Of a stretch of 64,000 nucleotides of DNA, positions 34,319-44,025 are shown piece after piece. Each line of letters opens with the position of its first letter. Position 1 is the first letter of the stretch. Under the pieces are notes generated by a model. The model was given only the letters and a program-made list of their open reading frames with translations. It searched no databases and was not told the DNA's origin. The position numbers and the translations under genes were made by a program. This stretch comes from Reddybacter sp041277045 (GTDB taxonomy: Bacteria; Pseudomonadota; Gammaproteobacteria; Pseudomonadales; Porticoccaceae): assembly GCA_041277045.1 (NCBI GenBank), contig JBGFSY010000002.1, positions 248,001-312,000 of the forward strand, read 5' to 3'.

Positions 34319-35347
34319 ATGAAATTACCCGAAGGCGCTTATTTAAAGCTTAACCCCGAAGATGAATACATGCACCCCCTGGGCAGTGAAGTTAACTTTA
34401 ATGAAAGTATGTATTTCAATGTCTATGACCCCAAGGGCAAGATCGGCGGCTGGTTCCGTATTGGCAATCGTGCCAATGAAGGCAATGCTGAAATGACGGC
34501 CTGTATTTACCTGCCCGATGGCTCCATTGCCTTTATGTTTCAGCGCGCAACAATCGCCAATAACGATGCCTTTAAAGCCGGGGGCATGGAATTTATTATC
34601 GACGAGCCCTACAAAGCATTGACCGTAAAATACAGCGGTGATGTGCTGCTGATGAAAAACCCCAGTGAGATGATAGACCCGAGTAAGGCCTTTAAAAACA
34701 ATCCCAAACTGCCTTGCTCGGTGGAGTTGAGCTATCGCGGTGTCTCGCCGATGTACGGTGGCGAGCCGGTCAATGCCGATGGCTCTGCGCTGGAAAACAA
34801 TCCCAATGCCGGTTTTTATCTGGGTCATTATGAGCAGCATATTGCGGGCACCGGCAAGATTGTTGTCGGCGATAAGACCTACACCATCGACGGCCTCGGT
34901 TTGCGCGACCACAGTTGGGGGCCGCGCTACTGGCAGAACGTGCAATTCTACCGTTGGTTGCCAATGAATTTCAGCGAAGACTTCGCCATTATGTGCCTCA
35001 ATAAAACCCTGGGTGACGGTACGAAACTGATCGGCGGCATGGTGCTGAATGAAGGGCGCTACGATTTAATTCGCGAAGCCACCATCGAAACCGAATGGGA
35101 TGCAAACTATTATCAGAAAACCTTAAAAGCCTGGGCAAAAACTGATCACGCGGAATACGAAATTGAAGGTCGGGTGATGTCTTTAATTCCTCTGCGCAAC
35201 CGTCGCACCCTCGACGACGGCACCGAGTTGATGACGCGTATTACCGAGGGTATGACCGAATATCGCTGTAATGGCAGGGTCGGTTATGGTTTGTCGGAAT
35301 ATCTCGATCAGATTATCGACGGCAAACCGAATGGTATCTTTTCATGA
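34319..35347 (+). CDS. DUF7064/DUF7065-type conserved protein
   Basis: A 342-residue soluble protein without signal peptide. The recognisable signature is GLGLRDHSWGPRYWQNVQFY around residues 196-215, seen in hypothetical proteins of sphingomonads, mycobacteria and Spongiibacteraceae and related in fold to lipocalin-like AttH/CrtC hydratases. The N-terminal part is rich in strands (MYFNVYDPKGKIGGWFRIGN). It overlaps the phosphotransferase gene by 4 bp (ATGA), which indicates co-translation. A role in hydrophobic-substrate breakdown is inferred from the genomic company of this family; the reaction is unknown. Confidence 0.75.
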   Translation: MKLPEGAYLKLNPEDEYMHPLGSEVNFNESMYFNVYDPKGKIGGWFRIGNRANEGNAEMTACIYLPDGSIAFMFQRATIANNDAFKAGGMEFIIDEPYKALTVKYSGDVLLMKNPSEMIDPSKAFKNNPKLPCSVELSYRGVSPMYGGEPVNADGSALENNPNAGFYLGHYEQHIAGTGKIVVGDKTYTIDGLGLRDHSWGPRYWQNVQFYRWLPMNFSEDFAIMCLNKTLGDGTKLIGGMVLNEGRYDLIREATIETEWDANYYQKTLKAWAKTDHAEYEIEGRVMSLIPLRNRRTLDDGTELMTRITEGMTEYRCNGRVGYGLSEYLDQIIDGKPNGIFS

Positions 35348-36441
35348 ATAAGGCCGCTAGCAATGAAGAGCAAGCCCCGGTCTTAAGTGATAGCGAGGTT
35401 GCCGGCTTATTAGAGAAAGAGGCTGCGGCCTATTTCCCCGCAGGCAAGGCTGAAAATATCGAGAAAATGTCCGGCGGTGCCTCCCGTGAAACGTGGTCCT
35501 TCGACTGGCTGGGTGCAGACGGCAGCAACACCGGTTTGATTTTGCGCCGCGATCCCGGCAATACAGGTAGCACTGGCGAAGAGGGCTGGCGGGGCGGTAA
35601 AACCACTTATTCCCTCGACCGAACGACTGAGGCCGAACTGCAGCGCGCGGTGCATGACGCCGGCGGCCTGGTCGCCAAAGTGCATTTTGCCCTGCCCGAA
35701 GATCACACCCTGGGCGGCTGTTATGTCATGGACAGGATTGAGGGCGAGGTGCTGGCACCGCGTATTTTGCGTGACGAGGCCTACGCTGGTGCGCGTAAAA
35801 CGATGGCCCGACAGTGTGGTGAAATCCTCGCCGGTCTGCACGCGGTCGATCCGGCATCGCTGCCAAAGAATTTGGTGCAAATGCCGGTCCAGCCTTTAAT
35901 TGCCTATTACCGCGAATTACTCGACGGAATCAGTGAGTTCTATCGCGATAACACCACAGTAGGGCGACCCGAATATCACCCGGCCTTTGAGTTGACCTTT
36001 CGCTGGCTCGAACAAAATATGCCCAAAAATGCACCATTGGGTATGGTTCACGGTGACTTCCGCAACGGTAATTTTGTCGTTGGCCCGGAAGGCATTCGTG
36101 CCGTACTCGACTGGGAATTGGGCCATGTTGGCGACGGCATGGAAGATCTTGGCTGGCTCTGTGTGCGCGCCTGGCGCTTTGGCCAGCACGATAAACCCGT
36201 GGGTGGCTTTGGTCAGCGTGAAGACCTTTTTGCGGGTTATGAAGACGCCGGTGGTCGCAAGGTCGATCCCAAAGTTGTGCATTTTTGGGAAGTGCTAGGC
36301 ACTTTAAAATGGGGCATTATTTGCATGTTTCAGGCCTATAAACACCTGTCTGGCCTGATCGATTCTTTCGAGCACATGGCCATTGGTCGTCGCGCCTGTG
36401 AAAACGAAATTGACCTGTTAAAACTCATAGAGGAAGCTTAG
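35344..36441 (+). CDS. Phosphotransferase family protein (APH/ACAD10-like kinase fold)
   Basis: A 365-residue kinase-fold protein. The Brenner motif is MVHGDFRNGNFVVGPEG (catalytic Asp, Asn) and the metal-binding Asp is in AVLDWELGHVGDGMEDLGW. The nucleotide-binding N-lobe includes KMSGGASRETWSFDW. The set matches the ACAD10/11-type phosphotransferases linked to 4-hydroxy-acyl-CoA and branched lipid breakdown more than antibiotic kinases. It overlaps the DUF7064 gene by 4 bp and is followed 2 bp later by the DUF6285 gene, forming a tight operon. Confidence 0.85.
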   Translation: MNKAASNEEQAPVLSDSEVAGLLEKEAAAYFPAGKAENIEKMSGGASRETWSFDWLGADGSNTGLILRRDPGNTGSTGEEGWRGGKTTYSLDRTTEAELQRAVHDAGGLVAKVHFALPEDHTLGGCYVMDRIEGEVLAPRILRDEAYAGARKTMARQCGEILAGLHAVDPASLPKNLVQMPVQPLIAYYRELLDGISEFYRDNTTVGRPEYHPAFELTFRWLEQNMPKNAPLGMVHGDFRNGNFVVGPEGIRAVLDWELGHVGDGMEDLGWLCVRAWRFGQHDKPVGGFGQREDLFAGYEDAGGRKVDPKVVHFWEVLGTLKWGIICMFQAYKHLSGLIDSFEHMAIGRRACENEIDLLKLIEEA

Positions 36442-36443
36442 CC

Positions 36444-36851
36444 ATGCCACAAGATAGAGCCAGTGCCGAAGAACTATTGGGCGGGGTTGAAGCCTTTCTG
36501 CGTAAGGATGTACTGCCGGAACTCAGCGGCGCCAGTATTTATAAATGCCGTGTTGCGGCGAATATTCTCAGCATTGTGCAGCGGGAATTGGCTCAGGGTG
36601 AAAGTGCCGATAGTAGTGAACTGGAAGGCCTGCAAAACCTGTTAGGTAGAGAAGGAGAGGGGGCCGATAGTGCAACTCAACTCGACGATCTTAATGCTGA
36701 GCTCTGCGCTAGTATTCGCAGCGGTAAACTTGATGACCAAAGAACGGCGGTGATGAGCCATGTGCGTACAAACCTACAGGATAAGCTATCAATTGCTAAT
36801 CCAAAATATGCGGGTTATCGCGAGAGTTTGGAGTGCAATGGCGGGCAGTAA
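36444..36851 (+). CDS. DUF6285 domain-containing protein
   Basis: A 135-residue, mostly helical soluble protein: DRASAEELLGGVEAFLRKDV then SGASIYKCRVAANILSIVQREL. It matches the family that constantly follows ACAD10-like phosphotransferase genes and is likely an accessory subunit or chaperone of the kinase. Function is unproven. It starts 2 bp after the phosphotransferase stop. Confidence 0.75.
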   Translation: MPQDRASAEELLGGVEAFLRKDVLPELSGASIYKCRVAANILSIVQRELAQGESADSSELEGLQNLLGREGEGADSATQLDDLNAELCASIRSGKLDDQRTAVMSHVRTNLQDKLSIANPKYAGYRESLECNGGQ

Positions 36852-36925
36852 TGAAAACGAATAATAAATAAGTAGTTCTTCGTTACTAAGTTGATAGCCA
36901 CAAATTAAGAAAGCGTTGGCTTGCA

Positions 36926-37270
36926 CTAATTTAGCTCGGCGGGGTCAAGGTTGATATCTGCCTCAAGAGTGGACGGATCGACCGCCAGGCCAATGACTAT
37001 TTTAACGCCGCCACATTTTTCGGAATGCAAGGCTCTCGGCGGGCCTATTACTTTAGTGCCTGGATCACATTCATAGGTTATACCACTGGCTATATCAGTA
37101 AGGCTCAACTGGCCCTCCAATATATAGGTTTGAGCATAAAAGCTGTGCCAATACGGGGCCACTTTCCCAGCTTCCAGCTCAGTCTCAAAGACCCAAAGAT
37201 TGGCAGCTTAGATTTCCTCGACAGCCTATTCTTTGGTGGTGAAAGCATTTTTGGTGACTACAAAAGCCAT
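36926..37270 (-). pseudogene. Small cupin-domain protein with two in-frame stop codons
   Basis: Reading from the ATG at 37268-37270, the frame encodes MAFVVTKNAFTTKE, stop (TAG, 37226-37228), AVEEI, stop (TAA, 37208-37210), then AANLWVFETELEAGKVAPYW and a normal cupin strand series (QTYILEGQLSLTDIASG, PGTKVIGPPRALHSEKCGG) to 36926. The length with stops read through is about 114 residues, usual for a single cupin. A GTG inside could restart translation, but the fold would lose its first strands. The gene is best read as recently inactivated. Confidence 0.8.
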
Positions 37271-37522
37271 AGTCTTCTCCATATTATTTATTTTCAATGT
37301 ACGGACAGCTTTATTGCGTTTTTAGTCTAGCAGGTAGCGGCTGAGTTGCCAGAATCTGTTGCATCAGCTATCTCTATCCTAAATCAAAAAATTGCTTAGA
37401 TATTTGCCGAGTACTACACTCTATTTGCGCTGGTCTGACTTTGCACTCGTCTTACAAAGTCCAACAACATAATAAATGCAGGCTCATTCGCAGCAAGCTA
37501 ATTGTTACAGGGATCGTGCGAC

Positions 37523-40279
37523 ATGATCGAGAAATTCCTGACCGTAGGATGGAAGGGGCAGTTAATGTCTTTATTAGCCCTGATCTTCATCAGTGGCGCT
37601 GCCTGGCAGCAACTGCCAGGTTTAGAGATTGATCGCAGCGATAACAAACTCATCAGCCCTACTGACCGGGGCTGGATAGATCTAAAGCGTATGGAGGAAG
37701 ATTTTGGCGTAGAAGAAACTGTGCTCATCTACTTCCACGACGCTGACCTCTGGACCACAGAGCGATTAAAACAATTACAAAAACTGACTTTCGATCTGGA
37801 AGATACGCCAGCAATTAGTTCAGTTAGCAGCTTGCTATCGTCGACGAATATCCGCGACAAGGGCGATTATGTTATTGCCGAGCCCCTGATCGTCATTGTT
37901 CCTCGATCAGCTCAGAGCATTGAAGAAATCAAGGCCGATGCCCTGTACAGCCCGATCATGCGCAAGACCGTTATTTCCGACGATGCCCTTTCAACGACTA
38001 TCAGTATTGCTTATCACCGAGATTCAGAAAACCCTAATCTTAGCGCCGAGATATACGACATCATCGACAGCCTTATCGAGCCACTGCGTAAAGACTTTGA
38101 TGTCATCTTCCAGGTCGGCAACCCACGGCTGGAATATGAGATTGACAGGGGTCTATTCAAGGATCTCAAAAAGCTGATACCAGCAGCAATACTCATTTTG
38201 ATCGTGACCATTGGCATCTTTCTGAAGTCGGTGCGTGTCCTGCCAATCCCGCTAGTAACATCTGGTACCAGTGTTCTGTGGACTCTGGGCTTTATGGCTG
38301 CAACCGGCATACCAATCACCCTGCTAACGGCGATGGTGCCCGCGCTGATTATCGTTATCGGCTCGACCGAAGACGTACATATGCTCTCCGCCTATATGGC
38401 CGGACTCAGTGAGAGTGAATCGGCCAGTCGTCAATCTGCGGTGGCGTCGATGGCGGGGCGTATCGGGGTGCCAATTCTGATTACATCGTTAACAACAGCC
38501 ATTGGTTTTGTGGCAAATACGGTGTCTGAAATCCCCCTAATCAGGGAATTCGCCCTGGTCAGTGCCTTTGCGATGGTTGCCAATCTGATCGTTACGGTAC
38601 TGGCTTTGCCCTCGCAATTGACCCTATTCGGGCCAATAAGCAGCAACCTTAGTGCTGAAGAACAAGTACCCACGGGTTTGCTTGGCAAGGTCATTGCCTT
38701 TGTTGAACGAGTCACCGACCGATATGCCAGCGCGGTCGTCACAGTCTTTGCCATAGTGTTACTGAGTGTTGGTATGTACGTGCCCGATGTGCGGGTCAAC
38801 AACGATCCCCTGTCTTATTTCCAGCCCGACCACCCCTTTGTTAGCGATGCCAACCAGTTGGCTGATGAGCTTTCTGGCCTGCAAGTTTTTAGTGTGACTT
38901 TCAACAGTGTCATTCCCAAATATTTCAGCACCACGGAGGGCGTCGAAAAAATCGCTACTGCCCAGGCATTACTCGAAGACCAGGGACTTTACGATAAAAC
39001 CCAATCTTTCGCCGACAGGGTCAAAATCATGCGTCAGGAGATGCATCAGGGCGACACCGCCTTTTACGGGATACCTTCTAATCAGCAAGATCTGGATCTG
39101 TATATACAGGCCTTTAGCCGCGACGACATCGAAGCCTTTGTCACCGAGGATTATTCCCGGGCGCGAATCATAGTGAGGCATAACCTGACCAACTCGTTGG
39201 CACTGATCAAGGCCATAAATATCCTGGAAATTCAATTCAGCAAAGTACTCGGTGATGAAGTTGATTTCACGATGACGGGCAAAAACCTGATGGTTAATCG
39301 CGCCGCTGAACATCTGATTTCGGGTCAGTGGTCGTCCTTGCTACTGGTACTTACCATCATTTTTCTGTTGTTCAGTATTCTTTATACTTCTCTCCTCGCA
39401 GGGCTCTTGTCACTCGTGCCTAATGTGGTGCCAGTGGTGCTCAGCTTCGGGTTTATGGGCATGCTGGGCGTACCTTTGAACCCGGCGACGGCAATGGTCG
39501 CGGCCATCGTTATCGGTGTCGCCGTCGATGATACGATCCATTTGATGACCCGCTTTGGTGCCGAGAGTCGCCAGCATCTCAGTGAATCAGAGGCCGTGCG
39601 TGCCACCATCCGCGGCCAGGCCGTGCCGATTATCTCCACCTCTGTGGCACTGGCTTTCGGTTTCAGTGTGCTGGCATTTTCCAGTTTTAGTGTGGTGGCA
39701 CAATTTGGCTTGCTGGCGGCCGCAGCAATGATCTATGCCATGGTGTCAGATCTGCTGCTGATGCCGATCCTGCTACGGAAGCTGCGTCTAGCTACAGTCT
39801 GGGATATCGTCGCCCTCAAACTCGATCGGGATGTGCTGATTAAATGTCCTTTGTTTCAGGGTATGTCAGCCTACCAGACCAAAAAAGTCGCACTGCTATC
39901 ACACATGCAGGATTTCGATACCGGGGAAACCATCCTTAGGCGAGGCGAGCACAGTAGCGGCATGTATGTGCTGCTTAAGGGCACAGTCCAGGTGCAGTTT
40001 GATAAAGATGAGCTGACCATCGACCTCGACGTGCTCAAACCTGGTGACGTATTTGGAGAGATAGGCTTCTCGGGAACCGATGTCGAGCGTACCGCCACGG
40101 TGGTCGCGATAGCGCCCATCTCGGTGGTCCGGCTGGATGAGGTGAGCATCGAGAAAGGCCTGCGATTTTACCCGAGGCTGGCATCGAGACTGCATCGAAA
40201 TATCAGCAATATCCTCGGTGCCCGCCTGGTGGAATCCCACGACCGGCTCGCTGATGCGGTAAGTGAACAGGCGAGGTAA
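37523..40279 (+). CDS. RND/MMPL-family permease with C-terminal cyclic-nucleotide-binding domain
   Basis: A 918-residue inner-membrane protein. TM1 (LMSLLALIFISGAAWQQL) is followed by a periplasmic domain, five TM helices (LIPAAILILIVTIGIFL onward), a second periplasmic domain and six more TM helices: the twelve-helix RND plan of the HpnN/MMPL branch. Acidic-His motifs in TM4 and TM10 are GSTEDVHML and GVAVDDTIHLM. After the last helix, about 130 residues form a CRP-like cNMP domain: FDTGETILRRGEHSSGMYVL and the phosphate-binding cassette FGEIGFSGTDVERTATV with its Glu and Arg. I chose ATG 37523 (caggga upstream) over TTG 37502. A nucleotide cyclase gene follows 117 bp later. Confidence 0.9.
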   Translation: MIEKFLTVGWKGQLMSLLALIFISGAAWQQLPGLEIDRSDNKLISPTDRGWIDLKRMEEDFGVEETVLIYFHDADLWTTERLKQLQKLTFDLEDTPAISSVSSLLSSTNIRDKGDYVIAEPLIVIVPRSAQSIEEIKADALYSPIMRKTVISDDALSTTISIAYHRDSENPNLSAEIYDIIDSLIEPLRKDFDVIFQVGNPRLEYEIDRGLFKDLKKLIPAAILILIVTIGIFLKSVRVLPIPLVTSGTSVLWTLGFMAATGIPITLLTAMVPALIIVIGSTEDVHMLSAYMAGLSESESASRQSAVASMAGRIGVPILITSLTTAIGFVANTVSEIPLIREFALVSAFAMVANLIVTVLALPSQLTLFGPISSNLSAEEQVPTGLLGKVIAFVERVTDRYASAVVTVFAIVLLSVGMYVPDVRVNNDPLSYFQPDHPFVSDANQLADELSGLQVFSVTFNSVIPKYFSTTEGVEKIATAQALLEDQGLYDKTQSFADRVKIMRQEMHQGDTAFYGIPSNQQDLDLYIQAFSRDDIEAFVTEDYSRARIIVRHNLTNSLALIKAINILEIQFSKVLGDEVDFTMTGKNLMVNRAAEHLISGQWSSLLLVLTIIFLLFSILYTSLLAGLLSLVPNVVPVVLSFGFMGMLGVPLNPATAMVAAIVIGVAVDDTIHLMTRFGAESRQHLSESEAVRATIRGQAVPIISTSVALAFGFSVLAFSSFSVVAQFGLLAAAAMIYAMVSDLLLMPILLRKLRLATVWDIVALKLDRDVLIKCPLFQGMSAYQTKKVALLSHMQDFDTGETILRRGEHSSGMYVLLKGTVQVQFDKDELTIDLDVLKPGDVFGEIGFSGTDVERTATVVAIAPISVVRLDEVSIEKGLRFYPRLASRLHRNISNILGARLVESHDRLADAVSEQAR

Positions 40280-40396
40280 AAAACGACATGGTTTACTGGT
40301 TGAGCACAGCAATGATGACCCAAACCAATCTACTACAAGCTTGCCCTGAAGCAGGCATTCTGCTTTTATGGTCACAACGAATAAAAGGGAGAGCCG

Positions 40397-43300
40397 GTGA
40401 AATTCTCCGACGTCGTTAAACAAGCTATTGCGTTGGTGCAGGAGTCGGGGCAGATTTCCTATCGAGCCCTCAAAATAGAGTTTGATCTGGGCGATGATCG
40501 GCTCGATGCACTCAAGGAAGAACTACTCTATAGCAATCCGAATATAGTAGACGACGAAGGTCGCGGTCTCATATGGAATAGCGAAATCGATCTGACAATC
40601 GCTCCCGTCGATTCGCATTTTCCACCGCGATCACGAACTCCGGTCAGTTATACCCCACCACACCTCGCCGAGAAAATTTTAAAATTCCGCTCGGTACTGG
40701 AAGGCGAGCGAAAAGAAGTGACGGTAATGTTTGCGGACGTGAAAGGCTCAATGGAACTCACAGAGCAACTGGACGCGGAAGTCTGGCACCAAATCCTCGA
40801 GCGTTTCTTCCTCCTTCTCACCGAAGGCGTTCATCGCCACGAGGGCACAATAAACCAGTACACCGGCGACGGTGTTATGGCGCTGTTCGGGGCCCCAGTT
40901 GCACATGAGGATCATGCACAGCGCGCATGTTACGCCGCACTTAATCTTCGCGATTTATTGCGTGAATTCTCCCACGAAATCAAGCACCAATACGACGTCG
41001 ACTTTGCTACCCGAATCGGTCTCAACTCGGGAGAAGTAGTCGTTGGCAAGATTGGTGATGACCTGCGCATGGATTACACCGCTCAGGGCCATACAGTTGG
41101 TCTGGCACAGCGCATGGAATCACTTGCTGCCAGCGGCAGTATTTACCTCGCTCCGCCAACGGCAGCTCTGGTGCAAGGCTATTTTTCGCTGGCGAATCGT
41201 GGTGAGTTTTCAGTCAAGGGGCTAAGTCAGCCCTTGAGCATTTTTGAATTAGTTGGGATTGACCAGGAACGTTCTCGTTTCGATGTTGCTCGCTTTCATG
41301 GCCTGTCACGTTTCGTGGGACGCACCGCAGATCTCCGCACCCTGGAGGATGTACTCACTCAAGTTACAGATGGAAACGGCCAGGTGGTCGGCGTCGTGGC
41401 CGAGGCCGGCGCTGGTAAAAGTCGATTGTGCTATGAGTTTTTAGCGCAAGCTAGAGCTCGCGGTCTCACTGTAGTCGATGTGCGGGCAGTGGCTCATGGC
41501 CGCAATATACCGCTACTGCCCATCCTCGAATTGTTCCGAGGCTACCTCGGAGTCACAGCACTGGATGATAACCAAGAGGCACGCGAGAAGATCATCGCAA
41601 AAACCATTCTGTTCGATCAGACCTTCACCGACGCCGTGGCGCTATTATTAGACTTTCTTGGTGTCACCGACCCTAAACATCCAGCACCGAAACTAGGCGC
41701 GCCAGAAGTGCGACAACGTCAACTCATCGCATTAATGCAAGAGCTAATCAGAAGCGCCAGCAAGCAACAGCCGACCATAATATTAATAGAAAATTTACAT
41801 TGGCTCGACGACGCGAGTAGTGAGTTCCTGGAGCAGCTGGTTGATGCGAACATTGACAACCGTTGTCTGCTACTACTCAATTTTCGGCCTGAGTACCATG
41901 CGCAATGGATGCAGAAATCTGGATATCGGCAAATCCCGCTTACCTCGCTTGGGTATGAAGCCATTAAAGAGCTGCTCGCTGACCAGCTTGGTAGCGATAT
42001 AAGCCTTATAGAACTCTCTGAGTCGATCCATGCTCGCACTGCAGGCAATCCGTTCTTTACCGAAGAAGTCGTGCAGTCGTTAATAGAGAAAGATCATTTA
42101 CAGGGCATACGCGGTGCTTACCGCCTGGTGACGCCAATCGAGCACTTCGGAGTGCCGGCCACGGTGCAGGCCTTGCTTGCCGCACGTATCGACCGTCTCC
42201 CCGAACGCGAGAAGCAGCTACTACAGGTGGCATCGGTTATTGGTAAGGACTTCCCCGAACCTCTACTCGCAGATGTGGCAGGGATGCCCGAGGACGAAAG
42301 GAGGGCAGCTTTGAGCACGCTGCGGCATGCCGAATTTATACTCGAGCAGTCAGTCTACCCTGTCGCCATATACACCTTCAAACATCCGCTGACGCAAGAA
42401 GTCGCGCTCGGCAGTCAGCTTCGTGAAAAGCGACATCTCATCCACACGGCAGTGGCGGCAGCAATTGAGCGACAAGATGCTGACAACCTCGATGAACGTG
42501 CGGCACTGTTGGCTCACCACTGGGAAGAGGCAGGTGATGCACTCAGTGCGGCACGCTGGCACCGGCGAGCGGCCGAGTGGGTAGCAAATACCGACTTCGC
42601 TGCCGCGACATGCCACTGGCAACGAGTGCGCGTGCTCCTGGAGGAGCTGCCAATCGATCGCGAAACCGCCACTCTCGGCATCTCAGCCTGCACACATCTA
42701 CTAAGCATGAGCCTTAGTGTCAAAACCGGCCTCGACGAGGCGCGATCCCTACTGGAAGAAGGTCAGGCCCTGGCAGATAGAATTGGAGATCAGCGTGCTC
42801 ATCTGAATCTGGCACAAGCTTATGGCTTCGCGCTTAACAGTGCGGGAGACATGGTGGGGTATCTCGAATTGACGATCGAGAACCAAGGTGCGGCGCTCAA
42901 GATCGACGACATTGGCGTGCAAGCCAACGCGTCGATGTACCTTGTTGATGCACTTGGCCATGCCGGACGGCTCCCAGAAGCACTTGAGGTAGCTGAGGAT
43001 GGTCTTGAGCGCCTTCCCCGTGACCTCCCCGTTTCAGAATGGACCGGTGGCATAAATCCCTACACCATGTGCTCGATGTGGCGCGGCATTTGTCTCTGCT
43101 GGATGGGTCGGGTTCCGAAGGGGCTGGAAGAACTCGAGCGATGTAGCCGTCTTGCCGAGGAGGATGGCACCTCGGAAATGAGGGGTTATGCCTTGATGTT
43201 GGCTGCCGAAGTCTACTATCGCGTCCACGACGCGGAGCAGGCACTGGACAAGGCTCGTCAGGTCGAGGAGATCAACCGGAAACTGGACGAGCCAGCTAAC

Positions 43301-43825
43301 CTAGTTGCCTTAACGCAGCTCGCCTATGGTTATGCCCACCTCGCCGCCGGACGGGCAGTCGATGCGATTGAGCCGGCGCGCTCTGCTCTGCACCTCCACG
43401 GGTCCGTGGAGAACGAAATGACAGGCTGGTCCTCGACACTACTGGCTGAAGCCTTACTAGCAGCGGGTGATCTGTCCGGCGCAAAGGCTGCAGCCGAAGA
43501 GGCCATCATGCTTTGCCAGCTCTCGCAGCGTGCTCTTTTCGAGGCCGTCGGCCACGGCATCCTAGCGCGCGCACTGCTTCGGTGCGAAGGCATTGCTGCT
43601 CGTACTGCCATAGAGTTGGCACTCGACAATGCGAAGCAGCTTATTGACCGCACAGGCGCACGTTCACTGGCGATAGCCCTGCTCGAATGGCGTGCGGAAC
43701 TGGCTAAGGCGCTCGGTGAGGAGACCGCCAGCGAAGAACTGCTACGCGAGGCTGAGCAGGGCTATGAAGAGATTGGTGCAGCCAATCAGGTTCGGCGACT
43801 TGTCGCTGAGCGACAAGTCGCCTGA
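40397..43825 (+). CDS. Class III nucleotide cyclase fused to AAA-type ATPase and TPR-like repeats
   Basis: An 1142-residue cytoplasmic protein. Residues 1-62 form a small helical/winged domain (SYRALKIEFDLGDDRLDALK). Residues 105-260 are the cyclase domain, with metal Asp114 (VMFADVKGS) and Asp158 (YTGDGVMALFGAP) and transition-state Arg239. At the usual substrate Lys there is Gln154, and at the usual Asn there is Gly235. An AAA/STAND-type ATPase follows (Walker A AEAGAGKS near 335-342, Walker B IILIENLHWLDD near 456-467), then about 500 residues of helical TPR-like repeats. Starts at GTG 40397 with agggaga upstream. Product (cAMP or cGMP) cannot be predicted. Confidence 0.9.
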   Translation: MKFSDVVKQAIALVQESGQISYRALKIEFDLGDDRLDALKEELLYSNPNIVDDEGRGLIWNSEIDLTIAPVDSHFPPRSRTPVSYTPPHLAEKILKFRSVLEGERKEVTVMFADVKGSMELTEQLDAEVWHQILERFFLLLTEGVHRHEGTINQYTGDGVMALFGAPVAHEDHAQRACYAALNLRDLLREFSHEIKHQYDVDFATRIGLNSGEVVVGKIGDDLRMDYTAQGHTVGLAQRMESLAASGSIYLAPPTAALVQGYFSLANRGEFSVKGLSQPLSIFELVGIDQERSRFDVARFHGLSRFVGRTADLRTLEDVLTQVTDGNGQVVGVVAEAGAGKSRLCYEFLAQARARGLTVVDVRAVAHGRNIPLLPILELFRGYLGVTALDDNQEAREKIIAKTILFDQTFTDAVALLLDFLGVTDPKHPAPKLGAPEVRQRQLIALMQELIRSASKQQPTIILIENLHWLDDASSEFLEQLVDANIDNRCLLLLNFRPEYHAQWMQKSGYRQIPLTSLGYEAIKELLADQLGSDISLIELSESIHARTAGNPFFTEEVVQSLIEKDHLQGIRGAYRLVTPIEHFGVPATVQALLAARIDRLPEREKQLLQVASVIGKDFPEPLLADVAGMPEDERRAALSTLRHAEFILEQSVYPVAIYTFKHPLTQEVALGSQLREKRHLIHTAVAAAIERQDADNLDERAALLAHHWEEAGDALSAARWHRRAAEWVANTDFAAATCHWQRVRVLLEELPIDRETATLGISACTHLLSMSLSVKTGLDEARSLLEEGQALADRIGDQRAHLNLAQAYGFALNSAGDMVGYLELTIENQGAALKIDDIGVQANASMYLVDALGHAGRLPEALEVAEDGLERLPRDLPVSEWTGGINPYTMCSMWRGICLCWMGRVPKGLEELERCSRLAEEDGTSEMRGYALMLAAEVYYRVHDAEQALDKARQVEEINRKLDEPANLVALTQLAYGYAHLAAGRAVDAIEPARSALHLHGSVENEMTGWSSTLLAEALLAAGDLSGAKAAAEEAIMLCQLSQRALFEAVGHGILARALLRCEGIAARTAIELALDNAKQLIDRTGARSLAIALLEWRAELAKALGEETASEELLREAEQGYEEIGAANQVRRLVAERQVA

Positions 43826-44025
43826 TTCTTTGTTGGCCCAGGTGTGAAGGTAGATACTCTCATAGCAAATCGCCTAGACGCTTTTCTAAAGTAGTTAGCC
43901 TGAGATTTTCTCAGGGCTCCATTTTTCCTTTAGCTTTAACGCAATAATGGCAGACTGACGCCGCTTTTCTCGCAAGTTCTGAGCCTGTTTTTCACGGTAT
44001 TACCGTTGCCCACTATTGCGTTTAA

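Noticed and set aside
43826..44025. Short gap between the cyclase gene and the CoA-transferase pseudogene
   Set aside because: Scanned for a small gene or terminator; nothing convincing was found.
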